Assembly: GCA_002368155.1 (NCBI GenBank)
Contig: AP018180.1
Location: forward strand, 2,996,899 to 3,060,898
Source of the DNA: Nostoc carneum NIES-2107
Lineage (GTDB): Bacteria > Cyanobacteriota > Cyanobacteriia > Cyanobacteriales > Nostocaceae
DNA length: 64,000 nucleotides
Reading direction: 5' to 3'
Shown here: piece by piece, positions 54,059-62,811 of the stretch
How positions within the stretch are numbered: the first letter of the stretch is position 1
How the letters are laid out: each line of letters opens with the position of its first letter
The notes under the pieces: generated by a model
What the model was told of the DNA's origin: nothing
Seen by the model: only the letters and a program-made list of their open reading frames with translations
The model's database searches: none
Program-made: the position numbers and the translations under genes

Positions 54059-55546
54059 GTGTCTGAAAATTTATTATTAGATTTAATTATCAAAAATGTG
54101 CGGGCAGTTCGTCCTCATAATAATAATGTCGAACTACTAGATTTAGGTATTAAGGATGGGAAATTTATCGAGATTGCTCCTCATATTAGCCCAGATAAAA
54201 GTCAACAAGTATTTGATGCCCAAAACTTGCTAGGATTTCCTGGTGTTGTCGATGCTCATATGCACATTGGTATCTATCAACCTCTCGATAGAGATGCTGT
54301 AACTGAAAGCAAAGCAGCGGCAATGGGAGGCGTAACTACTAGCCTAAACTACATTCGCACAGGGCAGTATTATCTCAATAAAGGTGGCGCTTACAAAGAT
54401 TTTTTCCCGGAAGTATTAGCATTATCCGCAGGTAATTTTTTTGTTGATTACAGTTATCACATTGCACCAATAGCTAGTCAGCATATCGAAGAAATCCCAC
54501 TACTCTATGAAGAACATGGAGTATCTTCATTTAAAATTTTCATGTTTTATGGTGGTTATGGTTTGCATGGTTTATCAGACCAGCAAAATCTCTTTTTAAT
54601 GATTAATAAAGAAGACCGCTATGACTTTGCCCATTTTGAATTTATTATGCGCGGTCTCACTCGCTTAATGGAAGCACATCCAACAGCGCGAGATACTATT
54701 AGTTTGAGCTTGCACTGTGAAGTTGCAGAAATTCTCAACGCCTACACTAAAATAGTAGAAAATGATTCTAGCTTGAGTGGCTTAAAAGCTTACAGTGCAG
54801 CCCGTCCTCCCCATTCTGAAGGTTTAGCAATTTGCATTGCTTCTTATTTAGCACATGAAACAAACTGTGCAAATATCAATTTGTTACATCTCAGTTCACA
54901 GAAAGCAATGGAAGCAGCTTTAACTATGCAAACTGCTTTTCCTCATATTAATTTTCGGCGCGAAGTTACTGTAGGACATTTACTATTAGATGTTGATAGT
55001 CCTAATGGTAATTTGGCAAAAGTTAACCCGCCAATTCGTCCCCGTGCTGATGTGGAATATTTATGGCAAGCAGTACTTAACAATCAAGTAGATTGGATAG
55101 TTAGCGATCATGCTTGCTGTTCTGCTGAACAAAAACGCAGTGCAAAAGACCCAAATAATATTTGGTTAGCTAAATCTGGTTTTGGTGGTACGGAATATTT
55201 ACTTTCTGGTGTCTTAAGTGAAGGAAGTAAGCGAGGAATGTCTTACAACCACATGGCGAAGTTACTATCTTGGAACCCATCAAGGCGTTTTGGCTTGTTA
55301 GAAAAAGGGGATATTGCTATTGGTTATGATGCGGATTTAGTATTAGTAAATCCCACTGAAAGCTTTGTGGTACGTGCGGCTGAGTCGGAATCGCAACAAG
55401 GTTACACACCTTTTGAAGGTGCAGAGTTAACTGGTAAGGTGAAGAGTACCTTTTTACGAGGAAATTTGATTTACAACAATGGTCAAGTTTTAGGTTCGCC
55501 TACTGGACGTTATTTAAAACGTTCCCATAGTGGCTTAAATACTTAG
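54059..55546 (+). CDS. Hydantoinase/dihydropyrimidinase-like cyclic amidohydrolase
   Basis: 495 residues from GTG 54059, preferred because GAGG (54049-54052) lies 6 bp upstream; a TTG at 54047 is possible. It has the full binuclear-metal set of the family: His-x-His in VVDAHMHIGIYQP, carbamylatable Lys in SSFKIFMFYGG, His in SLSLHCEVAEIL, His in INLLHLSSQKA, and Asp in VSDHACC. The C-terminal IGYDADLVLVNP is the usual beta-sandwich closure. It should hydrolyse a cyclic amide (hydantoin, dihydropyrimidine, dihydroorotate or a relative). A dihydroorotase role is less likely given the neighbours. It is followed 26 bp later by an alpha/beta-hydrolase-fold gene on the same strand. Confidence 0.9.
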   Translation: MSENLLLDLIIKNVRAVRPHNNNVELLDLGIKDGKFIEIAPHISPDKSQQVFDAQNLLGFPGVVDAHMHIGIYQPLDRDAVTESKAAAMGGVTTSLNYIRTGQYYLNKGGAYKDFFPEVLALSAGNFFVDYSYHIAPIASQHIEEIPLLYEEHGVSSFKIFMFYGGYGLHGLSDQQNLFLMINKEDRYDFAHFEFIMRGLTRLMEAHPTARDTISLSLHCEVAEILNAYTKIVENDSSLSGLKAYSAARPPHSEGLAICIASYLAHETNCANINLLHLSSQKAMEAALTMQTAFPHINFRREVTVGHLLLDVDSPNGNLAKVNPPIRPRADVEYLWQAVLNNQVDWIVSDHACCSAEQKRSAKDPNNIWLAKSGFGGTEYLLSGVLSEGSKRGMSYNHMAKLLSWNPSRRFGLLEKGDIAIGYDADLVLVNPTESFVVRAAESESQQGYTPFEGAELTGKVKSTFLRGNLIYNNGQVLGSPTGRYLKRSHSGLNT

Positions 55547-55572
55547 TTGTATCGTCCTAGGAAGTATAAAAA

Positions 55573-56388
55573 ATGAGCCAACCTATCAAACGAGCCTTTT
55601 TAGATACAGAAGATGGACAAATTCTTTACCGTATCGGTGGCGAAGGTGAAGCGATACTTTTACTGCACATGACTCCCCGCAGTAGTGATGAATTTAAAGA
55701 ATTGATGCCGAGTTTGGCAGCCACTAACCTAGTAATTGCAATGGATTTAATGGGGTTAGGTGATTCTGACAAACCGCCTAGAGTTTATGCAGTTGCAGAC
55801 TATGCCAAAAATGCGATCGCACTTTTGGATGAGTTAGGCATCAAAAAAGCCAGCATTTTCGGTAGTCTGACAGGGGGTTATATTGCTGGAGAAGTTGCAG
55901 CCGCCTATCCAGAACGAGTTCAAAAACTCATTCTCTGTAATGTAGTTGGATTTGATGCAGAAGAACAAGACAAAATTCTCCAGCAATATTCTCAGGGATA
56001 TCAAGTGCAAGAAGATGGCTCTCATTTGATGAAAAGATGGCTAGCTCGTGCAAATTACGTTGGCACAGGAGAGTTAAATCACCGTTGTGTTTTAGATGAG
56101 TTAAAATCTTTCGGTTCTACTATATATCCTGGTGTTGCAGTAGCAAATTATTGTCTTTCGGCTCCAGAAAGATTTCGTTTAATTAACTGTCCCACTTTGA
56201 TTATGTCGGGAGACAAGGCATTAGAACCATTAGAAAAAGCTGGTTTAGCCAAAGCAGAAAATCAATCTTGGCTCAAAGAAACTATTCCTCATAGTCAAAG
56301 TGTTGAATTAGAAGGCGGAACCCTTTGGATGCTAAATCAACTATCAGAAGAAATATTAGAATTATTAGTCAATTTTCTGCACAATTAG
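55573..56388 (+). CDS. Alpha/beta-hydrolase-fold protein lacking catalytic Ser and His (paralogue 1)
   Basis: 271 residues of clear alpha/beta-hydrolase fold: ILYRIGGEGEAILLLHMTPR (oxyanion strand), VIAMDLMGLGDSDKP (strand 4 loop) and the elbow SIFGSLTGGYIAGE. At the elbow the Ser of G-x-S-x-G is Leu99. The C-terminal His loop reads ELEGGTLWMLNQ, with Thr where GH is expected. It is therefore either a pseudoenzyme or a lyase/binding protein using other residues. It is strongly similar to the product of 57331-58140 (the first 30 residues are largely identical). Co-directional with the amidohydrolase, 26 bp apart. Confidence 0.9.
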   Translation: MSQPIKRAFLDTEDGQILYRIGGEGEAILLLHMTPRSSDEFKELMPSLAATNLVIAMDLMGLGDSDKPPRVYAVADYAKNAIALLDELGIKKASIFGSLTGGYIAGEVAAAYPERVQKLILCNVVGFDAEEQDKILQQYSQGYQVQEDGSHLMKRWLARANYVGTGELNHRCVLDELKSFGSTIYPGVAVANYCLSAPERFRLINCPTLIMSGDKALEPLEKAGLAKAENQSWLKETIPHSQSVELEGGTLWMLNQLSEEILELLVNFLHN

Positions 56389-56410
56389 TTATCAGTTAAT
56401 AAGCCATTAT

Positions 56411-56434
56411 CAGGGCAGGCATCTTACCCGCCCC
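56411..56434. terminator. Candidate hairpin between convergent genes
   Basis: GGGCAGGCATCTTACCCGCCC forms an imperfect stem (GGGC/GCCC plus inner GG/CC) in the 71-bp gap between the convergent hydrolase-like and cupin genes. The sequence also resembles a dispersed GGGCAGGCAAGATGCC repeat seen near 3079-3100. Confidence 0.35.
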
Positions 56435-56459
56435 AATCGATTAATTCTGTTTCTGATGT

Positions 56460-57233
56460 TTATTTATTCCAATCCGAAGGATAGTATGTTTCTAATGGTG
56501 GTTCCCAGGCATGGTAGGAAAGATGAGGATAGCCCCCACGAATAAGAGCAAAGAATCCAGTTTCAGTGTATGCTGGGGCGTGTGTAATAAGTGGCGGACG
56601 CGAAAAATAGCAACCTGGAGTCAAGAGACCTGCCTGTGTTTTCATGCTTCCCTGGAGGACAAATCCCTCTTCCGTCATAGGATGATACTCTCCAAAAGTT
56701 TCAGCAAACTGTGGTAATAATCCGATCAGCCAAGTGCTTCTTCTAATGTTACTATCGGCACGTAGGGTTTTTCTCATTGCTCCTGGAGGAAAACCTGGAG
56801 TGAGAGTTTGAGACCAAGGAATTAGATAGGAATTTGAAGAAGGTATATAATCTTGTCTTTTTGCTCCTGGTGCATCAGTTAGCGATTTTATAAAAATGGG
56901 TTCAGCGCTTGGCATCCATAGGGCTTTAGTATTTTCTTTAACGCTCCAAGCTTCCATGCAGACACCTTCAGGAATAAAGCCGTAAGTGTATTGTCCAAGA
57001 TGCAGTTGTCCAATTTGCATTTGTCCAATCAGAACAAAAATTTCCATATCACAATTGAAATAACCAGAATCGCTTTTCCAGTCTTGCGTCCACTCAACAA
57101 TTTCTGTAGAAGACCCGTTTTCGGTATCAAAACTCAGAATTTGTGTTTTAGCACCTTCCAAAAGACCATCAACAACCCAAGATTTCTGGGGAACATCTGC
57201 TGATTGAATAAACTCAATGTGTTTTCTGGGCAT
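56460..57233 (-). CDS. Cupin-fold protein, DUF4437/ChrR-like
   Basis: 257 residues, two beta-barrel halves (about 20-125 and 130-245). It has MEIFVLIGQMQIGQLHLGQY and YGFIPEGVCMEAWSVKENTK in the first half, and FGEYHPMTEEGFVLQGSM plus RPPLITHAPAYTETGFFALI in the second. The pattern fits DUF4437-type cupins. Metal-ligand candidates are His in GEYHPMTEEG and Glu/His around it; the first barrel has fewer. The reaction is unknown. It lies convergent with paralogue 1 and upstream, on the same strand, of paralogue 2's gene (98 bp apart), so it may belong to the same metabolic set. Confidence 0.72.
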   Translation of the reverse strand: MPRKHIEFIQSADVPQKSWVVDGLLEGAKTQILSFDTENGSSTEIVEWTQDWKSDSGYFNCDMEIFVLIGQMQIGQLHLGQYTYGFIPEGVCMEAWSVKENTKALWMPSAEPIFIKSLTDAPGAKRQDYIPSSNSYLIPWSQTLTPGFPPGAMRKTLRADSNIRRSTWLIGLLPQFAETFGEYHPMTEEGFVLQGSMKTQAGLLTPGCYFSRPPLITHAPAYTETGFFALIRGGYPHLSYHAWEPPLETYYPSDWNK

Positions 57234-57330
57234 AAAACTTTTAGAGGCTGTATATAGTTATTTACTCAGTTGTATTACCCTATTTTGAGCAATATTAAAA
57301 GATTAAATTCTATTGGTTTGAAAAACTAGC

Positions 57331-58140
57331 TTATTCTAGAAAATCAATTGCTACCTTTGATATTTCTTCAGGTATTTGATTCATCATACATATTGTTCCA
57401 CCTTCAATATCAATCATCTTTGCATGAGGAATTTTTGTTAAAATAAACTGTCTATTATCTGCATGAGCAAAACCTAGTCTTTCTAATTGTTTTACATCCT
57501 CTGTGCCAGACAATATTAAAGTTGGAGATTTAATTAAACGAAATCTCTCTTCCATTCTTTGGCAGTAATCAATAACAGCCAAAGGTGCATACCAAGGATA
57601 GCCAAAACATTTTAAATCATCTAAAACCCAACGGTGATTTAACTCAGCAGAACCTATATAGTTTGCTCTAGCAGACCATCTTTGCATAAGATGAGAACCG
57701 TCTGCTTGGATATTGAGATTTTCAAATTTCTTGGATAAAGCTGCTTTTCCCTCTTCGGTAAAGTTATCTATGTTGCATAATATAATTTTTTCGACTCGTT
57801 CATGGTAAGCTGCTGCTACTTCCGCTGCTACACACGCACCTGTATGATTTCCAAGGATACTAGTGGTTTTTATTCCTAATTCGTCTAGCAGTAAAATAAC
57901 AGTTTTTGCGTAATCTTCAATCGAATACATCCTTGGGGGTTTATCAGAATCTCCTAATCCCAAAAAGTCCATAGCGATGACTAGTCTCTTCTGAGCAAAG
58001 ATTGGTATTAACTCACGAAACTCGTCACCACTTCTAAAATTTTGATGAAGTAAAAGAAGAGGTTTTCCCTCGCCACCGATGCGGTAAAGAATCTGTCCAT
58101 CTTCAGTGTCTAAAAAGGCTCTCTTTATAGATTTGTTCAT
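57331..58140 (-). CDS. Alpha/beta-hydrolase-fold protein with His at the nucleophile position (paralogue 2)
   Basis: 269 residues, paralogue of the protein at 55573 (shared KRAFLDTEDGQILYRIGGEG, GLGDSDKPPR and DGSHLMQRW-type cap). The elbow SILGNHTGACVAAEVAA puts His99 where Ser should be. The C-terminal catalytic His is again replaced, by Thr in DIEGGTICMMNQ. Both paralogues share the same two losses. This argues for a family with a conserved non-hydrolytic or altered chemistry, and against recent decay. It lies 22 bp downstream of hisS on the same strand, and the cupin gene follows. Confidence 0.9.
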   Translation of the reverse strand: MNKSIKRAFLDTEDGQILYRIGGEGKPLLLLHQNFRSGDEFRELIPIFAQKRLVIAMDFLGLGDSDKPPRMYSIEDYAKTVILLLDELGIKTTSILGNHTGACVAAEVAAAYHERVEKIILCNIDNFTEEGKAALSKKFENLNIQADGSHLMQRWSARANYIGSAELNHRWVLDDLKCFGYPWYAPLAVIDYCQRMEERFRLIKSPTLILSGTEDVKQLERLGFAHADNRQFILTKIPHAKMIDIEGGTICMMNQIPEEISKVAIDFLE

Positions 58141-58162
58141 AGCACCCTGATAAATTTTTGGT

Positions 58163-59551
58163 TTACACGAGTCTTTTTTTAACTTCCTCTGCCAAATCTT
58201 CTAATTGAACTTCTACTTGTTCACCTGTTTGCAAATCTTTCAAAGATGACTTTTGCGCTGCTGCTTCTTCAGAACCAATAATTACACAAAATCTAATTCC
58301 TTGCTTGTCTGCTGCTTGGAATTGTTTACCTAAAGGACGTTTTTCAAAATTAGTTATAACATTAATCCCCGCCTGACGCAGATTTTGTGACACTTTTAAA
58401 TAAATCGGCATCAAGTCTTCCTGCATATTCATCACCATTACTTGTGCAGGTGTAGCGGCTAATGTCTTAAGAATCCCGGCTTTTAGCAAGCGACTAATTA
58501 AGCGAGTTAAACCAATAGAAATGCCGACACCAGGCATTTTCTCACCGATAAACATCCCCACTAATTCTTCATATCTGCCACCAGAACATATACTACCTAA
58601 AGCTTCATGTCCAATGAGAGTTGTTTCGTAAACTGTGCCAGTATAGTAATTCAAACCCCTCGCTATCGATAAATCAATACAGAAACGTTTTTCGGGAACG
58701 CCTAAATTCCTTACCCCCGAAATTACTGTTTCTATTTCATTAACACCTAGATTAAATTGCTCGGCATCGGGAAGATTTTGTGACAGATGTTTGAGTTTAT
58801 CTAGTACCTCATCTACACTACCTTTAATGTTAATAAAATCAATAATTTTTTGGGTTTGCTCTGGTGAAATGCCTTCTTTGTCTAATTGTTGTTTAACTTT
58901 GGCTTCACCAATTTTCTCTAAGTCATCGATAATACTAATACAAGTTTTAATTTGATTTTCAGCTATGCCTAAAGATTGAAAAAATCCTGTGAGGATTTTA
59001 CGATTATTTATCCGAATGATAAAATCACCAATGTTAATGGCTTCAAATATCTCAGTAATAATTGCAGGCATCTGAGCATCATAAAGCAAGCTGAGTTGAC
59101 TGCGCGCCACGACATCAATATCACATTGGCGAAATTGGCGGAAACGTCCATCTTTGGCGCGTTCACCCCGAAACACAACATCCATTTGGTAGCGCGCAAA
59201 GGGAAAGGTTAATTCGTTGAGGTGACGGGCAATGTATGCTGCTAAAGGAACTGTTTGATCGAACTTTAAAGCCCTAGCTTCAGAACCAGTTTCCCCTGCT
59301 TTGTCTCTTTCTGCTTGGCGGTTTGGTGGCAGAATGGGGTCGATACCATAAATAATGTTATCACCCTGATTACCTTTTGCTTGTAGCACTTCTAAGCGTT
59401 CTACAGCCGGGGTTTCAATGGGCGTGAACCCGTAACTTTCAAAAACTCTGCGGATGATATCTAGTAAATATACTTCCAAGCGTTTTTCGCTAGGAAGAAA
59501 CTCTGGAAACCCGCTAGGGGTAGAAAAATTAATTTTGTCACCTTTTGCCAT
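58163..59551 (-). CDS. hisS: Histidyl-tRNA synthetase
   Basis: Charges tRNA-His in the cytoplasm. 462 residues, class II. Motif 2 is VVFRGERAKDGRFRQFRQCD; the HisA signature reads IARGLNYYTGTVYE, where the usual Asp of RGLDYY is Asn (codon AAT). Motif 3 is GVGISIGLTRLIS. The C-terminal anticodon-binding domain (about 365-460) includes VMVMNMQEDLMPIYLKVSQN and KRPLGKQFQAADKQGIRFCV. The N-terminal INFSTPSGFPEFLPSEKRL and the long insertion NQGDNIIYGIDPILPPNRQA are those of the heterocystous-cyanobacterial form. It precedes an alpha/beta-hydrolase-fold gene by 22 bp. Confidence 0.94.
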   Translation of the reverse strand: MAKGDKINFSTPSGFPEFLPSEKRLEVYLLDIIRRVFESYGFTPIETPAVERLEVLQAKGNQGDNIIYGIDPILPPNRQAERDKAGETGSEARALKFDQTVPLAAYIARHLNELTFPFARYQMDVVFRGERAKDGRFRQFRQCDIDVVARSQLSLLYDAQMPAIITEIFEAINIGDFIIRINNRKILTGFFQSLGIAENQIKTCISIIDDLEKIGEAKVKQQLDKEGISPEQTQKIIDFINIKGSVDEVLDKLKHLSQNLPDAEQFNLGVNEIETVISGVRNLGVPEKRFCIDLSIARGLNYYTGTVYETTLIGHEALGSICSGGRYEELVGMFIGEKMPGVGISIGLTRLISRLLKAGILKTLAATPAQVMVMNMQEDLMPIYLKVSQNLRQAGINVITNFEKRPLGKQFQAADKQGIRFCVIIGSEEAAAQKSSLKDLQTGEQVEVQLEDLAEEVKKRLV

Positions 59552-59756
59552 AACCTTACACTGCCAGTTTTAGACTTGAGAATTTGCGGAAAGTTGCGTG
59601 CGGGGGTTCCCCCCGTTGAGCAAACTTTTCAAGACAGATTTTAGATGAGAATGAGCTACGCCGCATACAGCGATGTCTGACAACAAGTCGCTTCTCTACG
59701 AGACGCTACGCGAATGCGCCAACGCATCTCCTGAGAATCAGATTTTGAGAAATGAT

Positions 59757-60293
59757 CTATTTATGTACTACTACTAAAGTCCCAACTTTTGCCCAGTTGT
59801 ACAATTGACGAGCCTGCTTAACTCGCAAGTTGACACAACCGTGGCTAACTGGAGTACCAAAATTGTTATGCCAGTAAGCGCCATGAATAGCATAGCCTTC
59901 ATAAAAATACATAGCATAAGGGACATCAGGAATATCGTAGTCTTCGCCCCGCATTCGGTTAAAGCGATACTTAGAATTAATTGTAAACTGACCTTTGGGT
60001 GTGGGGGTTGCGCGTTTACCTGTAGAAATACGGAATGAGTAAACTAAATTTTTACCTTCCCAAGCCAATAAACGTTGCTCGGATAAGTCAATTTCAATCC
60101 TACGAGTGGGGGATTTTGGTTGAGGTTGAGATACTTTTTGCTGATTATCTATTGCAGCAGCGCTGGCTTGAGCAAATTTGGAGTCAATATTAACCGGTGA
60201 CGACCAAGAGAATAAAGTTGCCAATATCAACAATAAGCTTGTACAGCAATTACCTGAACGATTTAACCCACTCCTGTGAATTTTGGTTTGCAT
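59757..60293 (-). CDS. L,D-transpeptidase (YkuD), paralogue 1
   Basis: 178 residues. The N-terminal signal peptide has hydrophobic [16 protein letters not shown]. The YkuD domain (about 65-178) has [20 protein letters not shown] and the catalytic motif with His137 ([13 protein letters not shown]), His151 and Cys153 (VSHGCVNL). It should form 3-3 cross-links or anchor proteins in peptidoglycan, in the periplasm. The paralogue at 61054-61566 shares the whole core; 760 bp of non-coding DNA lie between them. Single-gene transcripts are likely. Confidence 0.92.
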   Translation of the reverse strand: MQTKIHRSGLNRSGNCCTSLLLILATLFSWSSPVNIDSKFAQASAAAIDNQQKVSQPQPKSPTRRIEIDLSEQRLLAWEGKNLVYSFRISTGKRATPTPKGQFTINSKYRFNRMRGEDYDIPDVPYAMYFYEGYAIHGAYWHNNFGTPVSHGCVNLRVKQARQLYNWAKVGTLVVVHK

Positions 60294-61053
60294 AAAGTCT
60301 CACCTTCTCTTTGTCTGCTAAATTTTGCTTCTTTAACCTTGAATCTTTCCGCATTTCTGGCACAATGTCCTTTTGGCAGAGATATATTGATTTTGTATAG
60401 ACCGATCAGAAGATTAAATATTGGTTAAAATGACAATTTCCAGATGGATAATTTGATTCGTCAGTGGGGAATTTTATTTTTTTACGAATAATTAATCGGT
60501 GACATATCATATTTGAATTAATTCATATATAGATATATCATGCAGATAATTTCACTACGGATAGAAAAATAGTTATTAAATCTGTTCGCTAGCTACAAAT
60601 ACTAATCTTGTTTAGCAGCGTAATTAAGCGCGTATTAACGTAAAATATAGCTAAACTCAATTAAATATTAATTAAGGAAGTACGCAATATATGCTAAGGG
60701 TATTGCTACACAAAATAATTGTATTTGTGCAGTTTCTAATCACTCTAAATTATGAAGTTAAAAAGTATATTTTTTTATGTTGGGATAATAGACTTTAAAC
60801 ACAAGCGATTTTAGGAAAATCGACACTACTATATATTGCATTTGCACCCTGATTCTCAATAGTGCCTACTCTAAGATGTCATACAGGATTGTTTTAGATT
60901 TATATCCTGCTTTAGGAATGAGTTTATTAGTCTTATCCTCTATATTTTACTTCAATGTCACGTGTTTCTATTCCAGAGATTCCCAGGGAATTTTGATATG
61001 AGAATCTCTTCAGAATATTGTTTGAGGCTGGTGTTTAATTGCAATGAAACTCG
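60294..61053. other. 760-bp AT-rich intergenic region between L,D-transpeptidase genes
   Basis: Very AT-rich, no repeat family of this window and no credible frame. I see nothing specific; it should hold the promoter of the 59757-60293 gene and the tail of the 61054-61566 transcript. Its length is unusual next to such short genes. Confidence 0.5.
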
Positions 61054-61566
61054 CTAGTTATGAATAAATACGGGAGTTCCTACAGATGCCCAATTAAATA
61101 ACCACTTAGCATGATTGGGCGCAACATTTATACAGCCGTGGCTAACTGGCGTGCCGAACTTATTATGCCAGTAAGCACCGTGAATTCCGTAACTACCTTG
61201 ATAATACATGGTATAAGGTACATCTGGAACATCGTAATTTCTACCACGCATCCTCGTAGATTTGTGTTTGGATTGAATTTTAAATGAACCAATACGAGTA
61301 GGAGTAGACTTTTTACCCGTAGAAATCACGATCGCATAAACAGGTGTTTTACCTTCCCAAGCTATTAGTCGTTGCTTAGAAAGATTAATTTGAATCCAGT
61401 GTTGATCTGATTGTTTGAATGTCTCGATTGTTTGCGTAACGGTATCATCTTTGGCTTTAGGGGTAACTTCACAAATTCCAGGATTTGCCACAATCAAACT
61501 GAGTGCTACACCAGTCATAAATATGGGTAAGTGGTGTATCCATCGATGATGATTTTTATTTTTCAT
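61054..61566 (-). CDS. L,D-transpeptidase (YkuD), paralogue 2
   Basis: 170 residues from ATG 61566. A TTG five codons upstream (61581) is the alternative; residue numbers below count from that TTG. Signal segment FMTGVALSLIVANPG, then a YkuD domain with WIQINLSKQRLIAWEGKTPV. Catalytic His134 ([13 protein letters not shown]), His148 and Cys150 (VSHGCINV) are all present. It is highly similar to the neighbour paralogue, including the MRGxxYDxPDVPYxMY stretch. It sits 24 bp downstream of the KDPG aldolase gene on the same strand. Confidence 0.92.
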   Translation of the reverse strand: MKNKNHHRWIHHLPIFMTGVALSLIVANPGICEVTPKAKDDTVTQTIETFKQSDQHWIQINLSKQRLIAWEGKTPVYAIVISTGKKSTPTRIGSFKIQSKHKSTRMRGRNYDVPDVPYTMYYQGSYGIHGAYWHNKFGTPVSHGCINVAPNHAKWLFNWASVGTPVFIHN

Positions 61567-61590
61567 CGTAAATATACTCAATTATGGTGT

Positions 61591-62253
61591 TTAGGGAAAA
61601 TTATCTGCTTCTACCCTAAAGTACCCTAATTGCTGTATCAATCTTTGCATCTGTTGGCAAATTACTGACCAATTATTTTGTGTAACTAAATGTTGGGGAA
61701 ATAATTGACTACTTAAACCAACAGCGATCGCACCTGCTTGTAAAAATTCTTTGGCGTTGTCTAAAGTCACTCCTCCAGTAGGAATGAGGGGAATTTCTCC
61801 GAGAGGCCCTTGCAGGCTTTTAATATAACTCGCCCCTCCCAGCGCATCTACTGGGAAAACTTTTACACAACTAGCACCATGATTCCATGCGGTAACAATT
61901 TCTGTAGGTGACAAAGCCCCGGGAATAATGGGTATATTTTGCTCAACAGCGGCTTGAATCATTGCTATATCTACATGAGGCGCAAAAAGAAACTCTGCAC
62001 CACAGGCGATCGCTTGTTGTAACTGCTGAACGTTAAATAGCGTACCAGTACCAATTGTACAGTTGGGTAATTCTGAGCGGAGTTGGCTAATTAATTGCCC
62101 AGCGCGATCGCTATTCCAAGTAATCTCAATCAGCTGCATTCCCCCAGATGCGGCTGTCAAAGCCATTTGCTTTGCCAATTCCATCTTTGACGCACGAATA
62201 ACTGCGATCGCGCGGTGTTGTCGCAATTTTGATAACCAAGCTTTATTTGTCAT
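61591..62253 (-). CDS. eda: KDPG/KHG aldolase (Entner-Doudoroff)
   Basis: 220 residues, (alpha/beta)8 barrel. The Schiff-base Lys131 is in GASCVKVFPVDALGG and the catalytic Glu43 in LIEITWNSD. GTGTLFN, APHVD, IPGALSPTEI and PTGGVTLDNA complete the family pattern. It splits 2-keto-3-deoxy-6-phosphogluconate to pyruvate and glyceraldehyde-3-phosphate, linking to the cyanobacterial Entner-Doudoroff route. Asn47 stands where E. coli has Arg49, so substrate preference may differ. The ATG (62253) lies inside the first unit of a 12-unit heptamer array. The next gene, on the same strand, is an L,D-transpeptidase. Confidence 0.9.
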   Translation of the reverse strand: MTNKAWLSKLRQHRAIAVIRASKMELAKQMALTAASGGMQLIEITWNSDRAGQLISQLRSELPNCTIGTGTLFNVQQLQQAIACGAEFLFAPHVDIAMIQAAVEQNIPIIPGALSPTEIVTAWNHGASCVKVFPVDALGGASYIKSLQGPLGEIPLIPTGGVTLDNAKEFLQAGAIAVGLSSQLFPQHLVTQNNWSVICQQMQRLIQQLGYFRVEADNFP

Positions 62254-62330
62254 TTGTCATTTGTTATTTGTCATTGGGTAGTTGGTAATGGGTAATTGGT
62301 AATTGGTGTTGGGTATTTGGTGTTTGTTAT
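62247..62330. repeat. Degenerate heptamer array, 12 units, overlapping the eda start
   Basis: Successive seven-base units (TTGTCAT, TTGTCAT, TTGTTAT, TTGTCAT, TGGGTAG, TTGGTAA, TGGGTAA, TTGGTAA, TTGGTGT, TGGGTAT, TTGGTGT, TTGTTAT) run without a break. The eda start codon is part of the first unit. Confidence 0.85.
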
Positions 62331-62510
62331 TCATTATTTCTCCCCCTGCTCCCTGCCTCATTTCCTCTGCAACTACAAACATTAATGGCTGATGCCTAGC
62401 TTGCTTCTTCAACCAAGCTATGGCATATTTTTATAAAGTTCTTTATTCCTATCGATTTACCGTAGTTTTTAGAGAGCTGATTGATTTTAGGGTTTAGAGG
62501 AGTTATCAAA

Positions 62511-62810
62511 ATGGCAATGTTGAGTAATAAGCCCTTGGGCATCTTAGAACAGCAAAACACAGCAACGTCCGAGGAAATCATAATTCACGCTTCTCAGCAT
62601 ATCAATCAAGGTAGCTTGTGGAGTCTTGTGAGAATCGCTGGTGCAGCAGTACAAAAATTGTGGTGGTATGGTAAAGCATACGGAACGATTTTTAGTGTGA
62701 TGCTGCTGACCTTGGTGAGTATGATTTTCTTAGGTTTTCATTGGTATTCCCGCAAGCTACTTTCAGGTTTCAATATTGCTAAAGAAACAGTAGAATCTAC
62801 TAGTAAATAA
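62511..62810 (+). CDS. Small single-pass membrane protein (99 aa), unknown function
   Basis: From ATG 62511, with GAGG about 9 bp upstream: 99 residues. A polar N-terminal half (ILEQQNTATSEEIIIHASQH) leads to an amphipathic segment with Trp pairs (SLWSLVRIAGAAVQKLWWYG). One strong TM span follows (about 60-82, IFSVMLLTLVSMIFLGFHWY). No family recognised. The next gene starts one base after its stop, so the two proteins are translationally coupled and probably work together. Confidence 0.75.
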   Translation: MAMLSNKPLGILEQQNTATSEEIIIHASQHINQGSLWSLVRIAGAAVQKLWWYGKAYGTIFSVMLLTLVSMIFLGFHWYSRKLLSGFNIAKETVESTSK

Positions 62811-62811
62811 G

